A stretch of DNA of 64,000 nucleotides, taken from NCBI GenBank assembly GCA_963669155.1, contig OZ022577.1, forward strand, positions 29,567,941-29,631,940. The letters run 5' to 3'. This stretch comes from Arbacia lixula. Taxonomy: Eukaryota; Echinodermata; Echinoidea; Arbacioida; Arbaciidae. How positions within the stretch are numbered: position 1 is the stretch's first letter; each line of letters opens with the position of its first letter. This document shows positions 22,201-34,200 of this stretch, piece by piece. The notes beneath the pieces are model-generated. The model worked only from the letters and a program-made list of their open reading frames with translations, made no database searches and was not told the DNA's origin. Made by a program: the position numbers and the translations under genes.

Positions 22201-25200
22201 CTGGGGGTGTTTCACCAAGCTAGTCTCAAGCTAAGGACGACTTTACGTGCGACTGATGACCCTTTCTTGTGCTAAATCAGATTTTCAGTGATTTTGATTA
22301 CTATCAGCTTAAGTTGAAATCTGATCTTAATAAATCAAAATACTTCTTGTTCACAAGTATATGAATACAAAGTTTATTGTTAGTCAAATTTGATTGGGAT
22401 TATTGGAAATTAGACTCCTACTATATTAAAAAACAGGAACAAATTGGGGTATCTGATTTAGCACAGTAAGGGGTGGTGTTCTTAGCTTAAGAACAGCTTG
22501 GTGAAACACCCCATGGGTCTTAGAGTTTGTAAAGGTAGGCAACGTCATATTTCCAGTCGTAGCCTGCATAGTCGTGCCACACTTCTATCACAGATACAGA
22601 GTGCTCTGTAAGTTAGGTAGGACAGCATCATTACTATGAGGAGTAAGGTGGGTTTTCAATGAGCAGCTGACAACCAATGGGGTTTTGATTTGTTGAATCT
22701 GTAAGGCGTGCTTCCTTACTGTTCTGTGTAAGTTACAATGAAGAACAGTAGCCTTCTCGGATCCAAGCAATGAAAAGTCCATTGATGTATTTCATGTATG
22801 TGTCTGTGGTATTGAGGGGCTTAATTTGCAAGGCATGTTACCTTCTATGTATATATACCATGAATGACAGCATCATTGCTGTTAGGAGTGAGGTGAGTTC
22901 GGAGCAAAGAAGTAACAAGTAATAGGATTTTAAAAGGCAAAGAGGGTCTGTCCCTGAAGACTGAATTGAAATGGGTGTTTTAATTTAAATTATAGGATAT
23001 TATAAAGAGTTTTAAAAAAAAGTGAAAAAAAGTGAGTATGGAGTACATTGGATATCTTCTTCCGTCCTTTGCCTGCACAGGCCCCTTTGCCCGTGGATCT
23101 AGTGGGATACCTGGTGAGAGCTGATGCCAGTCAGCGTCTTATTCTTACTCTCCCCTGGGTCGTGGAGTACCTCAGCATGATGGACGCCCTGGCTGCCCAG
23201 ATAGATCACTATCACCAGGCACTGAGCCAGCTGGCTGATGTTCACAAGTAAGGGGGAACATTTTTAGTGTAATGGGAATTTGGGGGGAGTGATCGTTTTT
23301 GTTATATGCTATGAGAAGAGAAGGATGGGGGGGGGGGGGGGGGGGGAGGGGGATGAGGATACTTTGAGTGAGTGTTAGGAGAGTTATTCAGACATGCTAA
23401 CCAGTACGATTTAGTCGTATTTAGTACGATTTTTAGAACTGAATACGACAGTACGATTTTCCTTTAAAAAATATGATTTTCATATTTTTTTTTTTTAAAT
23501 CTTATTTTGTGTGTATGCCATATTCAATGGCGAAATGCCCATTCTGTTTTGTAAAGTATCCTACCAGCATCTCACATTAGCAATTTGGGGATGTTCATTG
23601 GTTCATCGAGCACACCAGTCATGACAAAATCATGCATATTCAACCAATGCTCCATAAGAAATGCCCCATGTAGGAACTGTAAGAGACATTGATCCGTTTT
23701 TTTTTTTTTAAATACATTTTTTGTTGGTAAAATACAACTTTTTGGATTAAAGAATACAGTTTTTGAACTCCAGAAGTTGGCAGGTCTGGTTTAGGTGACT
23801 TCGCTGATCTTTATTCTAAGATCCAAATAGATGCTCTCATACTATTGTGATAGCATATGTTGCCACTTATACATTTGCTTTACAGCGAAGATGTCTCCCA
23901 TTATTGGTAATACTGTAATCGGTATGGGATGAAAAGAGTGAAGATCAGATGAAAGAGCAAACATTTCACTTTCCCATTGTTACCAGTAAAACATTTTTCT
24001 AACATTTTCCTGGCTTGGGGCCAACAGGCCACTGATCATGTTGAGTTTTCGTGAAAATCTGATTTTTCACTCAAAAATATGATTTTTGAGGATATTCAGT
24101 CTGATTTTTTGTGTCAAGAGGTTGGCATCTCTGGTTATTGGTGAATTGTGTATGTATAATGTCACTCTGGCTACTCAGGCAGATCACCAGGCACTGAAGA
24201 AACAATCATACTAAGTGATACAGGGGCCCAGGAGTGGAAGTATGTATATTCAGAGGATAAAAGTACTCACATAGCTTGTGACATTCTTATTGCATGGTTG
24301 TTTTCCATGCTATGTGCATAATAGTGCCATTATTTGGACAAGGTGAATGGTATATGTATTTGTCCTCTGCTATTATCTGCTGATAATGTTGAACGATTAT
24401 TCTTGTAATTGATAAACATGACCACGAGCATCCCAATGGCCATGTTTGTTTTTCAGGAGAGTTTCTGTTCAGTGGGCTGAGAATCCACATGACCGCAATC
24501 TGCTCCTAATCCTACTCCTGCTGGGCTGGCTCTTTGAGGTGAGTGCCATCAAATGTTTCTTTTCTCTCTCTCTCTCTCTCCCCCTCTCTCTCTCACTTTC
24601 TTTCTAGATGTGTGTTCATGGGTGACTATGAGCTTGACTTAAATCAAACATGTTTGTCAAGTAATGATATAAGCTCAGTAATGTGAACACACAATTCTGG
24701 ATGTACAATTTTCTGTGCAGATCCATGAATGTTGATGTGTTTGAGGGAGAAAACATTGAATTCAGATAAACTGCAGAATTTGTCCAAGTGTGCACTCACA
24801 GTCATCCTTGGCAATTGATCATTGGCATCTCTTTGATGTGTTGCCCTTGTATCACTTGGATATTTAATTTGCTGAACTCTTGCTCTCCTTTTCCTCTTGC
24901 ATTCTGTTTATCATACGGCATTTGGGGTATTTCTTGGTTTCCATCAATTATTATCAATTTATGTTGTCTTAGAACCCTGCATTGCCAAGCAATCTCCATC
25001 TGTCCAGTGGAGTGAATGTCCAGAGGGGTAGCCATGGCAACAAGCCTGGGTCTGACCAGTCACTGGACCTCCTACCCCTGGTTGACCGACATGTGCTCTA
25101 CACCTGCTGTCCATTCTTAGGTAAAACCATTCTCTTTCTTTTTTGCGTTTTTTTTCTGGGACTTACTATTTTTTTATGCTTCTGCAACAAAGTAAATGGA

Positions 25201-28200
25201 TAGGATTATGTTTCCAGGTTGTCCGTCCATCCATTCGTCTGTCTGTTTATCTGTCCATTCATTCATCCGTCTGTCCATCCGGTTCTCGTTTATGCGATAG
25301 CTTAAAATAAAAAATAATCAACTGAATTTCATCAAGCTTAATGCAATGATGATATATGGCTCGACAATTAGCTTATTAGGGTTTGGGTCATGTAGATCAA
25401 AGTTTGAAGGTCAAAGGTCAAGGTCAAATCTTCACTTTTTATTTGATAATTTATGAAATATTAAACAAATTTCAATTTCTCTCTAGGTTCGCTGAGGGGC
25501 TTGCTGTCTGAGGCCAGTCTGGGCATGAGTAACAGGAGTGCTCCCGTCAAGAAGATCACGCCTGTAGCTGTCGACGAATCACAGCCTCTCGTCATCTCCG
25601 AGAACCAGATCCAGGTAGGCAACTTCACCTGATGGAATGATAGGCCAGCCAGCGAAACAGTTGTGTGTTTTCTTTTGTCAGCTTCTGTGTGTGTGCATTA
25701 CTTATGGCAACAGACTGTGCAGAGTAGAATGTATGTATGTCTGTGTGTGTGGGTGTGTGTTTGTGTGTATTTTTATTAATGCTTGTATGTGCACAGTGCA
25801 TGGGCAGTTGGGGCAGTTAAGAAGTAATGGACAGTAAAAAGGTTCACCTGACGAAGTGTTGCAGCGGCGAACGGTCGTGATCTTTTCTATTCCGTTTACC
25901 TTACATTGCGAGACAAACAATTATCAGAAGCCTTTTATCCGCAATGAGTTACATATTTAGTATTAAGGTTCATATGCTCCTATTATTACAAATACTTGTT
26001 CTCCTTCAAAATAAGAGGATGGAGATTGCAAACTGTTCACTAACACTTTTTATTTTTAAAAACTGTGCCCTGACTTGTAAAGAATTCTGATTGATCACAA
26101 CCTGACTTGCAATTTATATAAATTGTAACTTTGTACATTAGAGATCGGGGATTTGACTTGGGATCGATTAAAAACAGTCGCAACTATTAGAAGATGGGGG
26201 CCCAGATGTGATGAATTCATACATTCAGGATTCATTCATTTTTTCTTTGATTTCCTCTTGCTATACTCCCTCACATACAAACCGATAGATGGAGCTTGAG
26301 AAGAACTTCTTCCATAACCACTCCACCTCCTTGAAGAAAAGCGTGGAGTTTGTCAGCGGTCGTCTCGCCTCCAACTGCATCAAGTCCATCGACTCCTCGC
26401 TAGTCTCTGATGCCAGGCTTCGGGTGCCCAAGATGCTGACCGAGCTGCTGGCTGCCTGCAGCAGCAGCAGCAAGAAAGAGTCTGGGGGACTGGTGGCCAA
26501 GGCAAGCAAGCAGGTTGGGGAGAAACTGAGCAGAGAGACAGTGGAGCTGGCTAGGACACAAGCCAAAATGTGAGTCCCAGCTTGAAGAATACTTTTTGAT
26601 GAACATAAGTGTATCGGTGATCCAATTGTACTTCTACTTGCAATAATATAGGACGTTGTTTACTTAACAAAGATTCAACAGGCCTCTTTCTTTCTATTTT
26701 TATTACCACATTTATGAGTAATATTAAAATGCTGTCCTGAATACATTTGCATGTAACGTAACTTGGTGCTAGGTTGGTCTGACATTCATCTGTATCTAGC
26801 GATTGAGTTTCAATTGGCGGAATGCACTCTAAGTTTATTAGTTGCTGCTTCTGGAACAAACCTTGTACAAGCTGTCGGGTTATAGTGACGTGCATAAAAT
26901 TTGCATGCGTAATGAAAATAGTAAATTTGTGCCCAGGCAGATTGTCATAAGTTGTATCCATGGTTAAATTATTTGCTCATTTGTTTTTTGCACCAACCAG
27001 TTTTCTAGAGGAAAGGAGCCGTGCCGCTCTGGAGGTCTTGCTTCCCTGCGACACCTCGCCCACCGTCCTCCACACCGCCTGTGCCATCACGCGCCGTCTC
27101 GCCCTGGACCGGGCAGAGAAATGGATCACAGCACAGATTCCTGGTCAGTGGTAGTTCATTCAGGATTGGGATCCAGCATGAAGTTGCAGTCTTACAGTCA
27201 CATGAAACCCTGAAAATGAATTGCATTGAATGAAAGCAGATTGGTCAAAGTTTGAGTAAAATCAGACCTACCATAAGGAAGTTATTTGTGAGAAATGTTT
27301 TAGTTTATCACATATATTTTTTCATAAATGTAGAATATATTATATATTACACAATTTCTATGTACAGAAGCTCTGCTTCTTTTTGGACTCCTCCACAAAA
27401 AATATTAGTTCTATGAATATAAATTGTGTTTGCTATTTACTTTCATTGTATCTGAACTTAAAGCATGTTTTTTGTTGTTGTTTTTGTGGAAACAATAAAT
27501 TGAATCATGAATCTTGAATTCATTTTCAGGGTTACATTTGCCTTTAATATTTCTTTTAATTGTCATTTTAGGCAGTGATGTCTATTCATGATGAACCAAA
27601 AAAAAAAAAAAAAAAAAAAAGGAGTTGTGCTTTCACTAGTTCTTGTATGATACAGGTGTCTTTTCATACATAATTTACCCCTGCATTGAAATCATAGTTA
27701 GTTGGTCTGTTCCCAATTGGTTTACTCCCCATATTGTCTCCTATCTCAACCTTTTCAACAAATATTGAATCTGTATGGTAAATCATTTTTCTTGTGGTAT
27801 TACATTTGCAGTAGCTTGGAATATACTTCTCTTATTACTAGCGCACTAAAGCAGGAAATTGCATGTTTATTCATCCTTGTAGTACACTAAAAATGGAAAG
27901 AGAAACTTCACAGTGTATAGTTATCATGCCATGCATTTATTTTTGTGCATTGTTCCAGGAGCTCTGCAGCAGGAGATTGCCTCTCAGCTGCCAAAGTGCC
28001 AGAAGGCACAGAGCGGTCAAGTGGTCAAGAAGGATAGCGAGAAGAAGAGACTTCCTGACCGACCAGACACACATGCCAGAGATAGCCTCTGCCCTTCAGC
28101 AATCATTCAGCAGCTAAAGGTCAATCTTTGACACAGTTTTAACTGGCTTTTCATACAAGGTTCACTTTTCAACATTTGAAGTCTGTCAGAGTCTATTCCA

Positions 28201-31200
28201 GAATTATAGAGTTGAGGAAATTTGTAGCAGCTTTGCATTTCAATATTCTATCCTTCAAATATTGAATTCATTGATTAGCCATTTGTCATGATAATGAGGG
28301 AAAACAAATTGCTGTGATAGGCCAAATTTTGTTTCTTAATTGTGTACGCGCCATGTGTGTATTTTGATTCCTCCGCCATGAGGTGGCCGGAGGCATTATG
28401 TTTTCTGGTTGTCCGTCCATCTGTCCATCCGTCCTTCCATCCATCCCGAATCTGTTTACGCAATAACTTGAGAATCGTTTGACGGCTTTGTTCAAACTTG
28501 ATAACAGTTTATAATTGATAATGCTTACAACCTGTGTAAAGTTGGGGTTGTGAAAAATTGCCTAAAATGTCCTTCCCGAAAGTTTGTACGCAATATCTTG
28601 AGAAGCACTTAACGAATTTGCTTCAGACTTGGTAAAACCATAAAAAACATAAAGCCCTACTTTGTAAAAATACAATGGTGTATCAATACATGGAGACTGG
28701 CAAGATAAGAAGCCAAATTCCTTAGAGGTCAAAGGTCAATAAACGTTGGCAATTATTAGGAATTCGATGGTCCACTTTCTACCAAACACAGTTTTCTGAT
28801 GATTAGGTGAAGCTAACATAAAGGCAGAGGCATATTTATCACTCTAGTAGATCAATTGCTGTAGTTTTTAACTCAAATACTGTAATCCTAAGGAGAAAAC
28901 ATGACACCAGGCACAGGAAGTGTTAAAACCCTTTGAAGAAAGACCTTTATTAAAAGCTGGACTTTGAACATTTACCAAACCACTGCTTACATAAGAATAA
29001 TTCAACCTTGCATGTGTTTATTCAGGCTTTGAGATGTCCAGCTTACTGTTCCTATCGCTGTAATGTTAATGTTTGACATGTCAACACAATTGTTCCTGTG
29101 TTGTTATTATTATTCAGTATTATTTTTGTATTGTGTATATATTGTACTTTGGAACAGGACTGTGTCAGAGGAGTGCTAATGCAGTGCAAGTCTACCGATA
29201 AACTTGCAGCCATCCACTCCACCTTATCTGATGTACAGAGTGTGATCAACAACCGACAGGTGAGCAGAGAAATGGTCGCAGTAGCTCTATTAGTCTGAAG
29301 AATCAAACATGCTGTATTTGATGAAGAGCTCATGATCGTTCTTCTATTCGGTGTTAAAAAAAAAACTTTGATAATTCTGAAAAAAGATTACAACTCTAAT
29401 CAAGCTGACTTTAGAAATAAAGTGTCAAATGTTTTGAGAGCAGTTTTCGTGACATTTCATTGATTAAATATTTTCATAATTCTAATAATCCCATAAATAT
29501 TTATTTACATTTAAACTTTTTGACAAATCAGGCCCCCAACACGTGTGTATCAAATTATTTATTCAGGACACAATACTGCCATTATGCATCCACTCAAGTC
29601 TTTCTGCCAGAAGCATCATTGACATTAAATGACAGTATTAGGGCAGTTACTAGTGGATTGACAGGTGTGATGCTCAATGGGCGCAATAATCACAAGTCAA
29701 AACTGAATTTGATTTCTCAGAAAAATGGCTGTGTTGATTGGCTGCCTTACAGAGCCTTTATTTTGATAATGTAATCTTGTTTCTAGGACTTCTATTTGGT
29801 GATTGAAATACACAAAAATGTTTTGCCTTAGTCACCGAGCTCTGTTTTTGGATCTTCAATTACTGCAAACGTCTAGTAATCCCTCAATAGCAATTTTAAA
29901 CAGTGATATCATCTTTTGAAGCCTGTATAACACACTTTTTGGTTGAGAGAAGCTTCCAATTCAACTGAAAGCTGGTCTGCCACTCTCTGTTGATTTAGCT
30001 CATCAGATATTGCAAATGAATCTGTCAGCATGGCCACCTGTATGTAACATGCTGTGTTTTGACTTCTGTTGCCAGGATCTGACTCCCCTGGCTTTCCAGG
30101 CCATGCATCAGCTGACCGTGGAGTTGTGCGTCGCCCTCGTAGCCCAGAACCCGTCAGCCCTTCAGCTGACCTGCCCTCACACCACTCCAAGGCAAACGCG
30201 CACAGCTACGAACAGTCCAAAGCATTGCCATGCCAGCGCAACTCTTCTCCTAGGTGACAAGTGCACTCACCGTGTGCAAACTGCACCCAGTGATCAAGAT
30301 CTTGGCACCAGTAGTTCAACTAAGACATTAGAATGTGACAAACCAGAGGAAATCAACCAGAAGTGCAATAAAGAAAGTGGTCGACAATCATGTCTCGGTG
30401 GCTGTGAGCCAGGAAAGCAGTGCAATATAAGAGAACGGGTAGAAAAGGAAGGAACATGCACCAGTTCTGGTTCTGATGATGCTAAGGAGCTGTTACTGTC
30501 ACAGACTGGTGACCATGTTCCGTGTGGGCAGACATATGTGAACAGACAGAGGTACGGGAGTGGAGATGGGGTTGCCCACCAGTCACTAGTAGAGAGGCTG
30601 GTGGCAATGTGGAGGACGGATTTCTCGCTCACCATTCCGGTGGAGGCCTTCTTGAGTGTGAGAACAGCCTGGATGATCTCTTATGGTGATAACCCACAGG
30701 TATGAAACTTAAAATGTAATTTCCCATTATGGGCTACAGTCAAATCTAACTATACGGCCACCTCGATTTAGCGGCTACCTCCAACTCCTCCGCAGAGAAA
30801 TTCAGTGTTCAAGAAACTTGATATAACGGCCACCATTCTAACGCAGCCAGCGGCCACCCATTTTGTGTCTTGTGGCCGACATTTGACCTTGCATAGCGGC
30901 CATCAATTCTGATATCACCTGTCGCTGTCAGCATGGAAAGTTGGCTCTTTGCGATGCAACGTAACCTAAACTGCATGCAGTGAAAAGCTATAAGCGTGAA
31001 CAGCCCACTGTCGAGCTGCATGACCCAATACAGCTCATTAACACAATTTCCATTTTTGTAAGAAACAAAAAGTAGCATCATAACTTGATTATCCTTGTCA
31101 ATGAAAAACATTTTTTTTTGTATTTTTAGTGAGTCTCCGCTCCCCGCACTTGCTTTTATTATTGTCTGTTTTATTTGTTATTGTTTATTCATAAGTCACA

Positions 31201-34200
31201 TAGAAAGAAAACAGGACAAAATACAAATCAAACATCAACTAGGATGCATGCATATCATACCTAAGCAACAAATGTTATTGCAGTATGTAGGTTACATAGT
31301 GCAAAACATTTTGTACATGCACAAAATCAAAATGGCTGCCGACCTGTCTATAGTGGCCACTTTTGTGATTTCCCTTGAGTGGCTTGTATAGACAGGTTTA
31401 ACTGTATTTCTGTGGTCTGTGCATGCTGTATTGAATGGAAGTTACATTGTTTTTATGCACAACAGCACAACTATATGGACCATACAGGACTATCAATTAA
31501 AATTTAAAAACATTTCTGTATTCTTTCAGAAACTTTGCCATCTGTTTCTCTGATTTTCCTGCATTTATCAAATTCAAATTTTCCATCAAGGTTTCACACC
31601 CATTGATTTCATTATTTCACCTTTATTTAGTATTTGTGAAAAATTTTCCACACCCACTGTCCACCCATGTGAGATTCTTTATTTTCTTCAGTAGTGATTG
31701 TACATACATGTGCATATTATTATAATTTAAGCAAAAATTACAAATGGTACTTCTATCAAGGAAGATAGAATAGAGAGAAAAAGGATAGTTAAAATACACA
31801 CAAAACAGAGTATTTAAAATAAATGTCCATACACACTGTCCACTCCTGTATGATACAAATTGATTATCGTCCACTTTCCACCCCTGTAAGATACAAATTG
31901 ATTATCGTGTATCTGAATTATTTGTATTGATAGCTCATCTTGGACTGTGGATGCTTTATGCCTGGTACTGACATTCCTGAAACATGTATTTATCTTGTCC
32001 AGGAATCGTGGCAGTGCCTCTGTGATGTGACACAGCATCTCCTAGCAAGCAAACTGGTCAGTGTGGAAAGGGTCCTATTAGCTGTGGGCAAGATGATGAT
32101 GTCACAGCACATCCAGCCAATCACAGAAGAGACAGCACAATTAATTCTCCCTCTGGTCACATCAAAGGCAATAGGTGAGCTTTCATGTGTATTGCAGATT
32201 ATGGTCAGAATGCTGCAGTAAAAGATCTTGTCTACGGTTGTTAGTTACAAGACTTGTATTCATGGCAGACCCATCTTGCAATGACCGTGGGTCCCATTCT
32301 CACTCAATTTCAGGTTACTTTGAATGAATCATCTAAAACCTGGGCCCTGTTGCATAAAACTTACCATTGGTAGTAACTTTGCTATGAATGGCAACTTCTA
32401 TGGAAACCTCAAAGTTGATTGGCTGTCGAGCGGTGTTACCATGGTAGTTACCCTTGATGACAGAGTTACCATGAATAGTAAATTTTGTGCAACGGGGCCC
32501 TGATACAGCTCTTGACCTGATATGAGACCAGGTTTTGCGATGACAAAAACAGCTCTGCCATGATTATGCATTCTGTAATCTTGACCACAGACATCCTTTA
32601 CATATTTCTTTGCCCAAATATTTACATATGTGTGTATAGGGTAGTAGGGTAATCATGATAAAGACTTCCGGCTCCATCATCAATGAGATGTCATTCTGCC
32701 TTGACTATGGGTCCCATTCTAGTTTAATTTGGGGACATGAAGAAGAAATCAGCATGAAGTGATCACATTATGGAAATTAACTAAAAGCCAGATCCCGTTG
32801 ATGAGGGCAGAACAGCCCTGCCATGCTTACAGTGTATAATCTTGACCACTGCTTCTCTGTATCTTTGACAGCAAGCTTCAATGCTGACTGATATGCTGAT
32901 AGTGATAACTCAACTTTGATAAAAGTTGGCTCTAACACCGGATATCATCATAAGCACACCTTACACTGCTGATAACATCTGAATGCAAGACTAGTAGAGA
33001 AGACTGACCTGTACTCTTGAGTGTCGTGCATAGATTTAATTTGGAACAGGGAAAAAAATACATGGGGGCTCAGTCGATTTTGCCCCCAAAATGCTTAAAA
33101 GAGCCCTGGAAAATGTTAAAAGAGCCCCCCAAATTCCCATAGACACAATGTAAAATTGTAGCCAAATGGCCAATGTGCTAAACAAATTAATCAACTAAAG
33201 AATTCTTTTTCCCTGATCTGGAACCTCAGCCACACCCACTAATCCCTTGTGTATTAGAGCTCTATAGAGTGCTACTGTATTAATGGAAACTGTCTACTTC
33301 TACAACCTGGAACCTTGGCCACACCCACTAATCCCTTGTGTATTAGAGCTCTATAGAGTGCTACTGTATTAATGGAAACTGTCTACTTCTACAACCTGGA
33401 ACCTTGGCCACACCCAGTGATACCTTGTGTATTAGAGCTCTATAGAGTGCTACTGTATTAATGGAAACTGTCTACTTCTACAGCCTGGAACCTCAGCCAC
33501 ACCCACTAATCCCTTGTGTATTAGAGCTCTATAGAGTGCTACTGTATTAATGGAAACTGTCTACTTCTACAACCTGGAACCTTGGCCACACCCAGTGATA
33601 CCTTGTGTATTAGAGCTCTATAGAGTGCTACTGTATTAATGGAAACTGTCTACTTCTACAGCCTGGAACCTTGGCCACACCCACTAATCCCTTGTGTATT
33701 AGAGCTCTATAGAGTGCTACTGTATTAATGGAAACTGTCTACCTCTACAACCTGGAACCTTGGCCACACCCAGTGATACCTTGCGTATTAGAGCTCTATA
33801 GAGTGCTACTGTATTAATGGAAACTGTCTACTTCTACAACCTGGAACCTTGGCCACACCCAGTGATACCTTGCGTATTAGAGCTCTATAGAGTGCTACTG
33901 TATTAATGGAAACTGTCTACCTCTACAACCTGGAACCTTGGCCACACCCAGTGATACCTTGTGTATTAGAGCTCTATAGAGTGCTACTGTATTAATGGAA
34001 ACTGTCTACTTCTACAGCCTGGAACCTTGGCCACACCCACTAATCCCTTGTGTATTAGAGCTCTATAGAGTGCTACTGTATTAATGGAAACTGTCTACTT
34101 CTACAGCCTGGAACCTCAGCCACACCCACTAATCCCTTGTGTATTAGAGCTCTATAGAGTGCTACTGTATTAATGGAAACTGTCTACTTCTACAGCCTGG

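Noticed and set aside
26551-26961. 136-codon minus-strand frame between CDAN1 exons 16 and 17
   Set aside because: Lies wholly in an intron with well-defined splice sites on the other strand; no domain.
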